From: Pseudalkalibacillus hwajinpoensis
GTDB lineage: Bacteria > Bacillota > Bacilli > Bacillales > Guptibacillaceae
Direction: 5' to 3'
DNA length: 64,000 nt
Assembly: GCF_039851965.1 (NCBI RefSeq)
Contig: NZ_CP156674.1
Coordinates: 3,534,001 to 3,598,000, forward strand
Part shown: positions 8,102-16,785 of the stretch, one piece after another
Layout: every line of letters begins with the position of its first letter
Position numbering within the stretch: the first letter of the stretch is position 1
Made by a program: the position numbers and the translations under genes
Notes under the pieces: model-generated
Told to the model about the DNA's origin: nothing
Databases searched by the model: none
What the model saw: only the letters and a program-made list of their open reading frames with translations

Positions 8102-8728
8102 ATGACTAAATCAACGCTTGCGCTTTCAGGCTTGCTACTCGCAGGTGGCTTAATGGGCTGTACTGCCGATGATGAAGCTATGGATACACGTTACAATGAT
8201 TCTTCACGACCGATTGGGTATTACACGAGTGAGGACAATAACGGTGACTATCGTGAAGGTCCTGTGACCGATATGGTTGATCGCGATTATACGAACGGTG
8301 TAAAATCACCGGATAAAAAACAAATTGATGCGCGGAACGGCATGAATGGTCCTGGATATATGCGAACAGATGATAACTATTCAGGGTATGATAATGAGCT
8401 TTCTACACGCCTTACAGACCGTATTGAAAAAATTAAAAATATAGAAGATGCCCGTGTGATCGTGTATGGTGATCAAATTATGATCGGCGTTGATACAGGT
8501 GATAAAAATGATGCTGACGTCAAAGATGAAGTTCGCAGTGAAGTCGCTAAAGTCACGAAGCAAAAAAATGTTTCCATCTCAACAGACGAAGATGTCTTTG
8601 ACAGAATGGGAAATGTAAATGATCGTCTAGAAAATGGAGATGGATTTGAAGAAGTTCAAACAGACGTCAATGGCATTTTAAATGACATTGGAAATGCTGC
8701 AAAAAGACCATTTGAAAACAATAAGTAA
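8102..8728 (+). CDS. coxA: YhcN/YlaJ-family sporulation lipoprotein (CoxA-like)
   Basis: 208 residues starting with a lipoprotein signal peptide; the lipobox LMGC puts the acylated cysteine at about residue 20. The mature part is Asp/Asn-rich, and its C-terminal half (from about 100, LTDRIEKIKNIEDARVIVYG) is the YhcN/YlaJ domain found in spore lipoproteins. In B. subtilis the gene after safA is coxA (yrbB), a spore cortex protein. Here a kinase-fold gene is inserted between the two. Orthology is inferred from family and position. Confidence 0.8.
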   Translation: MTKSTLALSGLLLAGGLMGCTADDEAMDTRYNDSSRPIGYYTSEDNNGDYREGPVTDMVDRDYTNGVKSPDKKQIDARNGMNGPGYMRTDDNYSGYDNELSTRLTDRIEKIKNIEDARVIVYGDQIMIGVDTGDKNDADVKDEVRSEVAKVTKQKNVSISTDEDVFDRMGNVNDRLENGDGFEEVQTDVNGILNDIGNAAKRPFENNK

Positions 8729-8733
8729 CCTTA

Positions 8734-8765
8734 AGAAGAGCAGGCAGATGCCTGTTCTTTTTCCT
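8734..8765 (+). terminator. Intrinsic terminator after coxA
   Basis: AGAGCAGGC, a 4-nt loop and GCCTGTTCT form a stem with one G-T pair, followed by TTTTT. Confidence 0.85.
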
Positions 8766-8842
8766 TTATGCACGATTCTTTTCTCCTTTATTAGCTCTGT
8801 GCTATAGTGGGGAAATTGAACATTTGGAAGGAGAGGATAGTC

Positions 8843-9592
8843 TTGGCAGGACATTCAAAGTGGAAAAATATCCAGCGGAGAAAGAATGCACAGGATGCGA
8901 AGCGTGGAAAAGTTTTCATGAAGCTTGCAAAGGAGATTTTTGTAGCTACGAAAAATGGTGGAGGCGATCCGGAAACAAATCCATCATTAAGGCTTGCGAT
9001 TGATAAAGCGAAATCCTCGAATATGCCGAATGAAAATATTGAACGTGCTATTAAGAAAGCCGCAGGCGATTTAGATGGCGTGCGGTATGAGAATGTAACC
9101 TATGAAGGTTACGGACCAGGTGGTGCCGCGGTTATGGTGCAGCTACTAACCGATAATAAAAATCGAGCAGCAGCCGACATTCGTCATGCGTTTAGTAAGA
9201 ACAATGGGAACATGGGTGAAAATGGGTGCGTTTCCTTTATGTTCAATCGGAAAGGGTTGCTTGTTATTGAGCGTTTAGAAAATGAGAGCGATGAAGAGGA
9301 GCTACTGCTTCAAGTGATTGAAGTTGGGGGAGAGGAAATGATAACGAATGAGGACTCCTTTGAAATCTATACAAGTCCAGAAGAGTTTCAGGAAGTAAAA
9401 GATGGACTCGAGAAAAGCGGCCTTCAATTTTCTTCAGCTGAGGTGACGATGGTTCCAGAAACTTACGCTCCACTTGAAGATAGCGATGGTTTAAAAATGC
9501 TGAAGCTGATTGACATGCTTGAGTATAATGATGATGTACAGGAAGTGTATCATAATGCAGAAATAAGCGATCATGTTTATGATCAAATTTAA
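8843..9592 (+). CDS. yebC: YebC/TACO1-family regulator
   Basis: 249 residues from TTG 8843, giving the canonical N-terminus MAGHSKWKNIQRRKNAQDAK and preceded by GGAAGGAGAGGA. The frame is open 36 bp further upstream, but that stretch is not conserved and lacks a ribosome binding site. Family hallmarks NMPNENIERAIKKA, YEGYGPGG and FSKNNGNMGENG are present. YebC proteins are cytoplasmic; they were first described as transcription regulators and more recently as factors that help ribosomes through proline-rich stretches. The B. subtilis orthologue at this place is yrbC. Confidence 0.93.
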   Translation: MAGHSKWKNIQRRKNAQDAKRGKVFMKLAKEIFVATKNGGGDPETNPSLRLAIDKAKSSNMPNENIERAIKKAAGDLDGVRYENVTYEGYGPGGAAVMVQLLTDNKNRAAADIRHAFSKNNGNMGENGCVSFMFNRKGLLVIERLENESDEEELLLQVIEVGGEEMITNEDSFEIYTSPEEFQEVKDGLEKSGLQFSSAEVTMVPETYAPLEDSDGLKMLKLIDMLEYNDDVQEVYHNAEISDHVYDQI

Positions 9593-9666
9593 GCTGAATA
9601 GTTATCCATAAGTAGGTTACGCTAACAAAATAAACTTCTTTAATATGGAAGAAAGGGGATAAAGGC

Positions 9667-10209
9667 GTGATGAAAAACGTTTATCTGATCCTCTGTTTAG
9701 CGCTTTTCTTAACTTATGGAGAAGCTTCTGGATTAGCTTACGAAGGATTGCAGCAATCGGAAAAGGTTACCCGGTCGCAAATTAGTGTGAACGCCCCTCT
9801 TGAAGTTGAAGTCATTCTAAGAACAAATTACGCGGATGGCATATCTGTAGACCAAACGGTTTATGAAACCATCTGGGCAATGGAAGACTTCTGGAGTCAG
9901 TATATGGACTGGCAACTCGTGGATCAAGAAGAGGGTCGAATGATTTTCGAGAAAAATATTGAGGATATCTCTCCTGCTAGTAAGGAGAACGGGTACTTCG
10001 GATTAACTAAGGATGGAATCATAACAATCTTCGATGGAAACCCTTCAGATAAGAAAGTCATTCAAACATTTTTTCAAATTGACGTTGGAAGATTAGAAAG
10101 CAAAAGACGCGATCAGCTCATGGACGGGATTCCTGTTGAATCCTGGTATCAGTTCGAGGATATGCTTCAATCGTTTTATAAAGTGAAAACAGCGCAACCT
10201 GTCCGATAG
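9667..10209 (+). CDS. bofC: BofC, forespore regulator of SpoIVB signalling
   Basis: 180 residues with an N-terminal signal peptide (MMKNVYLILCLALFLTYGEA). The mature protein fits the two-domain BofC family, with the conserved segment TVYETIWAMEDFWSQY and a C-terminal part containing DGIITIFDG. In B. subtilis BofC is a forespore-expressed exported protein that restrains the SpoIVB protease, and so pro-sigma-K activation. It sits upstream of ruvAB as in B. subtilis, although csbX is absent. GTG 9667 is taken as start; ATG 9670 is equally possible behind the GAAAGGGG ribosome binding site. Confidence 0.85.
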   Translation: MMKNVYLILCLALFLTYGEASGLAYEGLQQSEKVTRSQISVNAPLEVEVILRTNYADGISVDQTVYETIWAMEDFWSQYMDWQLVDQEEGRMIFEKNIEDISPASKENGYFGLTKDGIITIFDGNPSDKKVIQTFFQIDVGRLESKRRDQLMDGIPVESWYQFEDMLQSFYKVKTAQPVR

Positions 10210-10221
10210 GACAGGTTTTTT
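10196..10221 (+). terminator. Intrinsic terminator overlapping the bofC end
   Basis: AACCTGTCC and GGACAGGTT pair around GATA and run into a T tract. The 5-prime arm lies inside the last bofC codons. Confidence 0.88.
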
Positions 10222-10242
10222 GTGTATTGTTCAAGTGCGAGA

Positions 10243-10266
10243 GGGGTCAGGTCAGTGCCTGGCCCC
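10243..10266. repeat. GGGGTCAGG hairpin element
   Basis: GGGGTCAGG and CCTGGCCCC form a stem (one G-T pair) around TCAGTG in the bofC-ruvA gap. It lies directly beside the dispersed repeat at 10275. GGGGTCAGG-type hairpins resemble short interspersed elements of Bacillus genomes. It has no T tail and is not a convincing terminator. Confidence 0.55.
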
Positions 10267-10274
10267 ACCGCTCC

Positions 10275-10382
10275 ACGACTCGCAGAAACTCCGATATTTC
10301 ACTCTTTCATAGGAACACAAAAGCGTGTTCCCATTCAAGAATTCCAATATCTCCGTTTCCAAACGCTCGTCTACGCTTTTCG
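10275..10382. repeat. Dispersed hairpin repeat, copy 1
   Basis: A noncoding segment of about 108 bp that recurs at 35174-35282 with roughly nine in ten positions identical and one indel. The centre is a perfect hairpin, GGAACAC (10312-10318) with GTGTTCC (10325-10331). The flanks extend it imperfectly: GAAACTCCGATATT on the left faces AATATCTCCGTTTC on the right. It ends with GCTCGTCTACGCTTTT. The shape is that of a small nonautonomous or REP-like element. It occupies most of the bofC-ruvA gap. Confidence 0.8.
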
Positions 10383-10446
10383 TTAACCCTGTGGTAGAAT
10401 GGAGAGATAGAAATACACGTTCGTATGTACAGGGGAGAGAGAAGCT

Positions 10447-11049
10447 TTGATTGAATATGTTAAAGGTACGGTTGAGTATATTGATACAGAGTATATCGTA
10501 GTTGAGTCAAATGCGATTGGGTATAAAATCTATTGTGGAAACGCTTTTGCGTTTCAGAAATACCGAAATCAATCGATTCAGATTTTCACGCATCATTATG
10601 TAAGAGAAGATCTGATTGCACTTTACGGTTTTCCGACACGGGAAGAGCGTCTTTTGTTTGAAAAATTGTTGAACGTTTCTGGGATTGGTCCTAAGGGGGC
10701 GCTTGCAATCCTGGCGACTGGTGAACCTGATAAGGTAGTCAGTGCGATTGAAATGGAAGATGAGAAGTTTCTAACAAAGTTTCCTGGCGTTGGTAAGAAA
10801 ACAGCGCGGCAGATAATTCTTGATTTGAAAGGGAAATTAAAAGGTTTTGGCGCTTCTGAAGTAGGACTTTTTGCTGTGGAGGAAACGCAAGCAGAAGGTG
10901 TTCATGAGCTTAGCGAAGCGATAGAAGCCCTGAAAGCACTCGGATATGCTGAGCGTGAAATTAAGAAAATCAAGCCACAGCTTGATGCTGAGGTTCTTAC
11001 CACAGATCAATATATTAAAAAGGCACTTCAGCTTATGCTGAAGCAATAA
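10447..11049 (+). CDS. ruvA: Holliday junction DNA helicase subunit RuvA
   Basis: 200 residues from TTG 10447 behind GGGGAGAGAG. The N-terminal OB-fold is MIEYVKGTVEYI to about residue 60. Tandem helix-hairpin-helix motifs follow (NVSGIGPKGALAILA near 78 and FPGVGKKTARQIILDLKGKL near 113). A flexible linker leads to a C-terminal domain (EAIEALKALGYAEREI) that contacts RuvB. RuvA binds four-way junctions and loads RuvB for branch migration. ruvB follows after 12 bp in the same operon. Confidence 0.97.
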   Translation: MIEYVKGTVEYIDTEYIVVESNAIGYKIYCGNAFAFQKYRNQSIQIFTHHYVREDLIALYGFPTREERLLFEKLLNVSGIGPKGALAILATGEPDKVVSAIEMEDEKFLTKFPGVGKKTARQIILDLKGKLKGFGASEVGLFAVEETQAEGVHELSEAIEALKALGYAEREIKKIKPQLDAEVLTTDQYIKKALQLMLKQ

Positions 11050-11061
11050 GGAGGGAGCAAC

Positions 11062-12060
11062 GTGGAAGATCGAATTCTATCAGGTGAGCAGCTCAGCGAT
11101 GACTCTTCCGTAGAATATAGCCTCCGTCCTCAGCGTTTAAGTCAGTACATCGGACAGGAAAAGGTTAAGCGTAACCTTGAAGTTTTTATTGAAGCAGCCA
11201 AAATGCGAAATGAGCCACTGGATCATGTGCTTCTTTACGGTCCTCCTGGTCTTGGAAAAACAACCCTTTCTGCCATTATCGCAAATGAAATGGAAGTCAA
11301 TCTTAGAACAACGTCAGGTCCCGCCATTGAACGTCCGGGTGATCTTGCGGCCATCCTGACAGCACTAGAACCAGGCGATGTCCTTTTTATTGATGAGATT
11401 CATCGCTTGCCGAGGAGTGTAGAAGAAGTTCTATATCCTGCGATGGAAGATTATTGTCTTGATATTGTGATTGGGAAGGGGGAGACGGCTCGCTCTGTGA
11501 GACTGGACCTTCCTCCATTTACATTGATTGGTGCTACAACACGGGCCGGTCTGTTAACAGCCCCTCTAAGAGATCGCTTTGGCGTTCTCAGTAGACTCGA
11601 ATACTATCTTGAAGATGAGTTGCAGATGATTCTAATGCGAACAGCAGATATATTTGAAGTTGAGATGGAACAAGCGGCAGCAGTAGAACTTGCGAGAAGG
11701 TCTCGGGGAACACCGCGAATTGCGAACCGATTACTTAAAAGAGTAAGAGACTTTGCTCAAGTAAAAGGGGATGGCATTATTTCACTTGAACTTGCCTCAC
11801 AGGCTTTAGAAATGATGCAGGTCGATCCTCTAGGTCTGGATCACATTGATCATAAGCTTCTCCTTTCTATTATTGAAAAGTTTCGCGGCGGCCCGGTGGG
11901 TGTTGATACGATTGCCGCTACAATTGGGGAAGAAAGTCATACCATCGAAGACGTGTATGAACCGTATCTTCTTCAAATCGGTTTTTTACAGCGTACGCCA
12001 CGTGGTAGAATGGTTACTCATCTCGTTTATGATCATTTTGGTATGGAGGTGCCTGATTAA
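11062..12060 (+). CDS. ruvB: Holliday junction branch migration ATPase RuvB
   Basis: 332 residues from GTG 11062 behind AAGGAGGGAG. Walker A is GPPGLGKTT, Walker B is LFIDEIHRLPR, sensor 1 lies in LIGATTRAG and the arginine finger in PLRDRFG. The C-terminal winged helix includes GGPVGVDTIAATIGEE. It is the AAA+ hexamer motor that pulls DNA through the RuvA-junction complex. Length is normal. The stop is followed within 2 bp by a small membrane protein gene. Confidence 0.97.
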   Translation: MEDRILSGEQLSDDSSVEYSLRPQRLSQYIGQEKVKRNLEVFIEAAKMRNEPLDHVLLYGPPGLGKTTLSAIIANEMEVNLRTTSGPAIERPGDLAAILTALEPGDVLFIDEIHRLPRSVEEVLYPAMEDYCLDIVIGKGETARSVRLDLPPFTLIGATTRAGLLTAPLRDRFGVLSRLEYYLEDELQMILMRTADIFEVEMEQAAAVELARRSRGTPRIANRLLKRVRDFAQVKGDGIISLELASQALEMMQVDPLGLDHIDHKLLLSIIEKFRGGPVGVDTIAATIGEESHTIEDVYEPYLLQIGFLQRTPRGRMVTHLVYDHFGMEVPD

Positions 12061-12062
12061 CG

Positions 12063-12260
12063 ATGGGCATATCCAAGCTATTTATTGTCCTTGGAATTGC
12101 ATTTCTCCTTATAGGAATTCTCTGGTCCTTTATTGGGAAATTGCCAGGAGATATTGTTATTAAGAAAGGAAACACAACGTTTTTCTTTCCAATCGTTACA
12201 TCTATTGTCGTAAGCATACTGCTTACCTTATTCTTTTTTATCATCGGTAAATTCCGATAG
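12063..12260 (+). CDS. DUF2905 small membrane protein
   Basis: 65 residues made of two hydrophobic helices (about 5-23 and 43-62) joined by a short loop with GKLPGDIVIKKGNTTFFFP, the conserved DUF2905 segment. It begins 2 bp after the ruvB stop, so it is probably translated from the same message. Function is unknown. The gene is commonly found between ruvB and queA in Bacillaceae. Confidence 0.8.
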   Translation: MGISKLFIVLGIAFLLIGILWSFIGKLPGDIVIKKGNTTFFFPIVTSIVVSILLTLFFFIIGKFR

Positions 12261-12337
12261 AGTGAAATTTTCTCTATCCATGTAAGCTGTGGTAAAATCA
12301 TAAAAGTTGATATACTTGAAGAACAGTGGTGAATAAA

Positions 12338-13384
12338 ATGAACGTAAATGATTTTGATTTTGAACTTCCAGAACGTTTGATTGCTCAAACGCCGTTAAAA
12401 GAACGTACAAAGTCCCGTTTGATGGTACTTGATCCGCAGAATGAGAAGATGGAACACCGGGAATTTTCCAATCTCGAAGACTACATAGAGCCAGGGGATT
12501 GTCTTGTTCTGAATGATACAAGAGTGATGCCAGCAAGACTTTATGGAATGAAGGAAGAAACAGGAGCTAAAATTGAAGTGCTTCTTCTGAAACAGTTAGA
12601 AGAAGACGAGTGGGAAACGCTAGTGAAGCCTGCGAAACGCGTGAAACCAGGTACGGTTATTACGTTTGGCGATGGCAGGCTTACTGCTGTGTGTAAGGAG
12701 TCGCTTGAGCATGGTGGACGTGTTCTTGAATTCCAATATGATGGGGTTTTCTATGAAGTGCTTGACCAGCTGGGGGAGATGCCATTACCACCCTATATTA
12801 CAGAAACGCTTGATGATCAGGAGCGGTATCAGACGGTGTTTGCAAAGCACCGTGGTTCCGCTGCTGCGCCAACAGCTGGCCTTCACTTTACAGAAGAAAT
12901 GCTGCAGCGCTTAGAAGATAAAGACGTTCATGTAGCCTTTATTACGTTGCATGTAGGTCTTGGCACATTCCGACCGGTGTCAGTAGATAACATTCTTGAG
13001 CACGAAATGCATGGAGAGTTTTATCAACTTACAAAAGGAACGGCTGAGCTATTAAATCGAGTGAGGGAAGAGGGCGGACGAATTATTTCGGTCGGCACCA
13101 CTTCAACCCGCACACTTGAAACGGTTGCGTCAGCACATGAAGGTCAGTTTGAAGAAGCTTCTGGATGGACAGATATTTTTATTTACCCGGGTTACACCTT
13201 TCAAGCAATCGATGGACTGATTACAAATTTCCACTTGCCTCAGTCAACATTGATCATGCTCGTAAGTGCCCTTGCGGGAAGAGAGTTTATCATTTCCGCT
13301 TATCGTACTGCTGTTGAAGAAGAATATCGCTTCTTCAGTTTTGGTGATGCGATGTTGATCTTGGAAGGGAGTTTAAAAGCATGA
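12338..13384 (+). CDS. queA: tRNA preQ1(34) S-adenosylmethionine ribosyltransferase-isomerase
   Basis: 348 residues from ATG 12338 (MNVNDFDFELPERLIAQTP); a GTG 12 bp upstream is possible but less typical. QueA transfers and isomerises the ribosyl group of SAM onto preQ1 in tRNA to make epoxyqueuosine. Conserved segments PARLYG, GSAAAPTAGLHFT, HVGLGTFRPV, GTTSTRTLE and TNFHLPQSTLIMLVSAL are present. Its stop overlaps the tgt start (ATGA), coupling the two queuosine steps. Confidence 0.96.
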   Translation: MNVNDFDFELPERLIAQTPLKERTKSRLMVLDPQNEKMEHREFSNLEDYIEPGDCLVLNDTRVMPARLYGMKEETGAKIEVLLLKQLEEDEWETLVKPAKRVKPGTVITFGDGRLTAVCKESLEHGGRVLEFQYDGVFYEVLDQLGEMPLPPYITETLDDQERYQTVFAKHRGSAAAPTAGLHFTEEMLQRLEDKDVHVAFITLHVGLGTFRPVSVDNILEHEMHGEFYQLTKGTAELLNRVREEGGRIISVGTTSTRTLETVASAHEGQFEEASGWTDIFIYPGYTFQAIDGLITNFHLPQSTLIMLVSALAGREFIISAYRTAVEEEYRFFSFGDAMLILEGSLKA

Positions 13385-14523
13385 CAGATCCAATTCGCTA
13401 TGAATTAATTAAAACGTGTAAGCAAAGCGGAGCACGTCTCGGTAAGCTACACACCCCGCATGGCACGTTTGAAACGCCGATGTTTATGCCTGTCGGAACG
13501 CTTGCGACAGTTAAAACGATGAGTCCTGAAGAGTTAAAAGAAATGGGCGCAGGCGTGATTTTAAGTAATACGTATCATCTCTGGCTTCGGCCGGGTCACG
13601 ATATTGTAAAAGAGGCAGGCGGACTTCACAAATTTATGAATTGGGATCAGCCGATTTTAACTGATTCAGGTGGCTTCCAGGTATTTAGTTTAAGTGACCT
13701 CAGACAAATTGAAGAGAAAGGGGTTCACTTCCGAAATCATCTTAGTGGAGAGAAGCTGTTCCTTTCTCCTGAAGGCGCAATGGAAATTCAAAACGCTCTT
13801 GGTTCTGATATCATGATGGCATTTGATGAATGCCCGCCATATCCTGCTGAATTTGATTATATGAAGAGCTCTGTAGAACGTACAAGCCGCTGGGCGGAAC
13901 GATGTCTGACTGCTCATGAACGTAAGGATGTCCAGGGATTGTTCGGTATTGTGCAAGGTGGAGAGTATGAAGAGTTAAGAAAACAAAGTGCACAGGATCT
14001 TGTTTCGTTAGATTTTCCAGGTTATGCGGTTGGTGGTCTTTCGGTTGGTGAACCGAAAGATGTCATGAACCGTGTGCTAGAATTTACTACGCCACATCTT
14101 CCAAGCCAGAAGCCTCGTTACTTAATGGGGGTTGGTTCTCCAGATTCATTGATTGATGGTGCCATTCGCGGAATTGACATGTTTGACTGTGTACTGCCAA
14201 CGCGTATTGCACGGAATGGAACACTTATGACAAGCAACGGTCGTCTTGTTGTGAGAAATGCAAAGTTTGCCCGTGATTTTCGACCGCTTGATGAAAATTG
14301 TGATTGCCATGTGTGCCGTAATTATTCAAGAGCATATATCCGACATTTAGTTAAAGCCAACGAAACATTCGGCTTCAGATTAACGACTTACCATAATCTC
14401 TATTTTCTGTTAAACTTGATGAAGCAAGTTAGGCAGGCGATTATGGATGATCGTCTCCTGGACTTTAAGGATGAGTTTTTTGAACAGTATGGTTTTAATA
14501 AGCCGAACGCAAAAAACTTTTAA
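13381..14523 (+). CDS. tgt: tRNA-guanine transglycosylase
   Basis: 380 residues. Tgt exchanges guanine 34 for preQ1 in Tyr, His, Asn and Asp tRNAs. The substrate-pocket motif LTDSGGFQVFSL holds the catalytic aspartate, a second conserved aspartate lies in FDCVLPTRIARNG, and GGLSVGEPKDVM is typical. The zinc site is CDCHVCRNYSRAYIRHL followed by a histidine in YHNL. It works before QueA in the pathway although encoded after it. Confidence 0.97.
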   Translation: MTDPIRYELIKTCKQSGARLGKLHTPHGTFETPMFMPVGTLATVKTMSPEELKEMGAGVILSNTYHLWLRPGHDIVKEAGGLHKFMNWDQPILTDSGGFQVFSLSDLRQIEEKGVHFRNHLSGEKLFLSPEGAMEIQNALGSDIMMAFDECPPYPAEFDYMKSSVERTSRWAERCLTAHERKDVQGLFGIVQGGEYEELRKQSAQDLVSLDFPGYAVGGLSVGEPKDVMNRVLEFTTPHLPSQKPRYLMGVGSPDSLIDGAIRGIDMFDCVLPTRIARNGTLMTSNGRLVVRNAKFARDFRPLDENCDCHVCRNYSRAYIRHLVKANETFGFRLTTYHNLYFLLNLMKQVRQAIMDDRLLDFKDEFFEQYGFNKPNAKNF

Positions 14524-14563
14524 TCCATAGATTTGTTTTTTGCTGGAAAGGGGTGAAATGAGT

Positions 14564-14836
14564 ATGGGTTCTACGTTAATGAATTTAATTCCGCTTCTTT
14601 TAATGTTTGCGATTTTTTATTTCCTTTTGATCCGACCGCAACAGAAGCGTCAAAAGAAAACGAAAGAGATGCAAGCAAACCTTGAAAAAGGTAATAAAGT
14701 TGTTACCATCGGTGGTATGCACGGAATTATTGATGCAATGGATGAAGGTACAATCACAATCCGCACAACTGACGGTACAAAGATGGTGTTTGACCGAGCG
14801 GCAATTCGCGAATCAATCACTGAATATAGCAAGTAA
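14564..14836 (+). CDS. yajC: Preprotein translocase accessory subunit YajC
   Basis: 90 residues from ATG 14564 (MGSTLMNLIPLLLMFAIFYF); ATG 14558 is also in frame and either fits the GGAAAGGGG ribosome binding site. One membrane helix is followed by the signature LLIRPQQKRQKKTKEM and a small beta domain with VVTIGGMHGIID. YajC associates with SecDF, whose genes lie 5 kb downstream. The tgt-yajC order is widespread in bacteria. Confidence 0.93.
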   Translation: MGSTLMNLIPLLLMFAIFYFLLIRPQQKRQKKTKEMQANLEKGNKVVTIGGMHGIIDAMDEGTITIRTTDGTKMVFDRAAIRESITEYSK

Positions 14837-14851
14837 AGTAAGACATGCAAA

Positions 14852-14882
14852 AGGCGTCCTCAGTTTGAGGGCGCTCTTTTAT
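14852..14882. terminator. Bidirectional terminator, yajC / yrzE-like gene
   Basis: GCGTCCTC and GAGGGCGC pair (one G-T) around a 5-nt loop, with CTTTT on the right and a purine-rich left flank that reads as T/C-rich on the minus strand. It lies between two convergent stop codons. Confidence 0.75.
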
Positions 14883-15271
14883 TAGCCTTCTCGATGATTT
14901 CCACCTTTTACGTTAACTCCAATAATCCCACCAAGTACACAAACGGCACCATAGCCAGCGTGATAGAGAAGCTGTTCAAGATTCAAACTGATCCGATAGC
15001 CAAGGTATTGAATCAAAAATAGAAGGAGGACATACAAACAGGCTGTACCAGCACCAAGCATCCACCCCCGTTCTCCGCCTTTACCACCCGAAATAAATCC
15101 TCCTACAAAGAAGGCGACAACAGAACCGACAATGACAAATGGACTAATACCCTGTTCTGAAACGGAAGTAAACCGAAGAATAAGTGAGAAAAGTACACCT
15201 GTCGCTAGAACGATAACGACGATTGCGAGTAAACCTGATCCCATACTTGAGAGTGCATGTTTAGACCTCAT
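14882..15271 (-). CDS. yrzE: TIGR04086-family (YrzE-like) membrane protein
   Basis: 129 residues from an ATG at 15271, preceded by GGGGGAG; a longer in-frame reading to 15313 lacks a ribosome binding site. It contains about four hydrophobic helices with small-residue motifs such as FVGGFISGGKGGERGWMLGAG, typical of the TIGR04086 membrane family that includes B. subtilis YrzE. The function is unknown. It lies on the opposite strand to its neighbours, between yajC and an SLC13-type permease. Confidence 0.75.
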   Translation of the reverse strand: MRSKHALSSMGSGLLAIVVIVLATGVLFSLILRFTSVSEQGISPFVIVGSVVAFFVGGFISGGKGGERGWMLGAGTACLYVLLLFLIQYLGYRISLNLEQLLYHAGYGAVCVLGGIIGVNVKGGNHREG

Positions 15272-15404
15272 CGAACTCCCCCTTATTATGAATGGTTTGT
15301 ACATTCTATTCATTCAAGATCGAAATAGAAGTCCAATCATGATTTCGGACAGCCCGTCATACGATGTTAGAAACAGGACAGGGAAGGGGCAGCAGGGATT
15401 GGAA

Positions 15405-16688
15405 ATGATCATCGCACTCACCATATTTGTTCTTGCATATGTTGGCATCATTACAGAAAAAATAAATCGAGCCCTTGTTGCCTGCGGTGGCGGGTTACTC
15501 ATGCTGCTCTCTGGAATAACAACTACAAATTCAGCCTTCACGAACCACGTTGACTGGAACACTATCGCTCTTCTATTTTCAATGATGATCCTTGTATCCA
15601 TTACAAGCCAGAACGGTATTTTTGAGTATATTGCCATTAAACTTGCTCAGCAGGTACACGGAAAGCCTCTGCCGCTACTAGCTGTTATTGGAACGCTAAC
15701 CGCTTTAGGATCTGCCCTCCTTGATAACGTTACAACAGTGCTACTTCTCGTCCCGGTCACCTTAACGCTTACTAGGATTTTGAAAGTCACGAGCCTCCCA
15801 TTTCTCGTAGTGGTTATTCTATCCTCTAATATTGGTGGCACAGCTACGCTAATCGGAGATCCTCCGAATATCATGATTGGTCAGGCGGTAGACCATCTTG
15901 ATTTTAATGATTTTCTATATAATCTTGCCCCAATTGTTGTCATCATTTATGGCATTACAATAGCTGGTCTTGTCTTCTTCTACCGGAAAAGTCTTACTGT
16001 AAATGATCGGCATCGAGAAGCACTGTTACTATTGAATGCTGAAGACTATTTGAGAAGGGGTCCACTTCTTTATAAGTCTTTAATCGTACTTCTTATGACA
16101 ATTGCAGGGTTCCTTTTACATCCTATTCTCCATACAGAGCTGACCAACATCGCTATGGCAGGCGCAGTTCTTCTTTTATTATTGACACAGAATGAGCATA
16201 AAATCGAGGAAGTGTTTGAATCAATTGAATGGGTGACACTGTTCTTCTTCATCGGACTATTTATTTTAATCGGAGGATTGGAAGAGGTAGGTATAATAGA
16301 TGAAATCGCAAGAGGAATATTACTATATACGGATGGAGATATGCCAAAAACATCACTGGTCATTTTATGGGGTGCGGGCTTTCTATCTGCATTTCTGGAT
16401 AATATTCCATTCGTTGCGGCAATGATTCCTGTGATAACAGAGTTTTCAGGATACGGCATGACAAACCTTGATCCGCTCTGGTGGTCACTTGCTCTTGGTT
16501 CGTGCCTTGGTGGGAACGGAACGCTGATCGGTGCATCTGCTAACGTCGTTGTAGCGGGCCTGGCATTAAAGGAAAAGCAGGAAGTGCGCTTTATTGAATT
16601 TATGAAGATTGGTATCCCTATTGTTTGTTTATCTCTCATCATCAGTACCATCTACATATACTTTCGTTATTTACTTCCCTATTACTAG
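15405..16688 (+). CDS. ArsB/NhaD-type (SLC13) ion transporter
   Basis: 427 residues from ATG 15405 behind AGCAGGG; TTG 15399 is an alternative, and the open frame before it overlaps the divergent gene without coding character. About 11-12 membrane helices are predicted by eye. Two inverted-repeat signature segments, SALLDNVTTVLLLVPVT near 99 and SAFLDNIPFVAAMIPVI near 330, each followed by GGTATLIGDPPN or GGNGTLIGASAN, define the ion transporter superfamily. Members export arsenite or exchange Na+/H+. Substrate cannot be assigned from sequence alone, and there is no arsR or arsC nearby. Confidence 0.8.
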   Translation: MIIALTIFVLAYVGIITEKINRALVACGGGLLMLLSGITTTNSAFTNHVDWNTIALLFSMMILVSITSQNGIFEYIAIKLAQQVHGKPLPLLAVIGTLTALGSALLDNVTTVLLLVPVTLTLTRILKVTSLPFLVVVILSSNIGGTATLIGDPPNIMIGQAVDHLDFNDFLYNLAPIVVIIYGITIAGLVFFYRKSLTVNDRHREALLLLNAEDYLRRGPLLYKSLIVLLMTIAGFLLHPILHTELTNIAMAGAVLLLLLTQNEHKIEEVFESIEWVTLFFFIGLFILIGGLEEVGIIDEIARGILLYTDGDMPKTSLVILWGAGFLSAFLDNIPFVAAMIPVITEFSGYGMTNLDPLWWSLALGSCLGGNGTLIGASANVVVAGLALKEKQEVRFIEFMKIGIPIVCLSLIISTIYIYFRYLLPYY

Positions 16689-16704
16689 AGGGAGTCTTTT
16701 TTTG
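16674..16704 (+). terminator. Terminator after the SLC13-type gene
   Basis: TTCCCT and AGGGAG pair around an 8-nt loop that contains the stop codon, followed by TTTTTTT. Confidence 0.7.
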
Positions 16705-16785
16705 TCTATTTCCAACACCTTCCATCATGCTCATCCATTCTCATGGTCACACTAAGCAAAAGAAGGATGAAGGGAGGGCTCGGAA

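Noticed and set aside
10210..10446. Riboswitch upstream of ruvA
   Set aside because: The structured sequence is a repeat with a second copy beside an unrelated gene, so it is not a ruvA-specific leader.
12014..12388. 124-codon minus-strand ORF between ruvB and queA
   Set aside because: It is antisense to ruvB, the DUF2905 gene and queA, all well supported on the plus strand.
15132..15404. Longer start for the SLC13-type transporter
   Set aside because: It overlaps the divergent YrzE-like gene, has no hydrophobic or conserved sequence, and a ribosome binding site exists at 15394.
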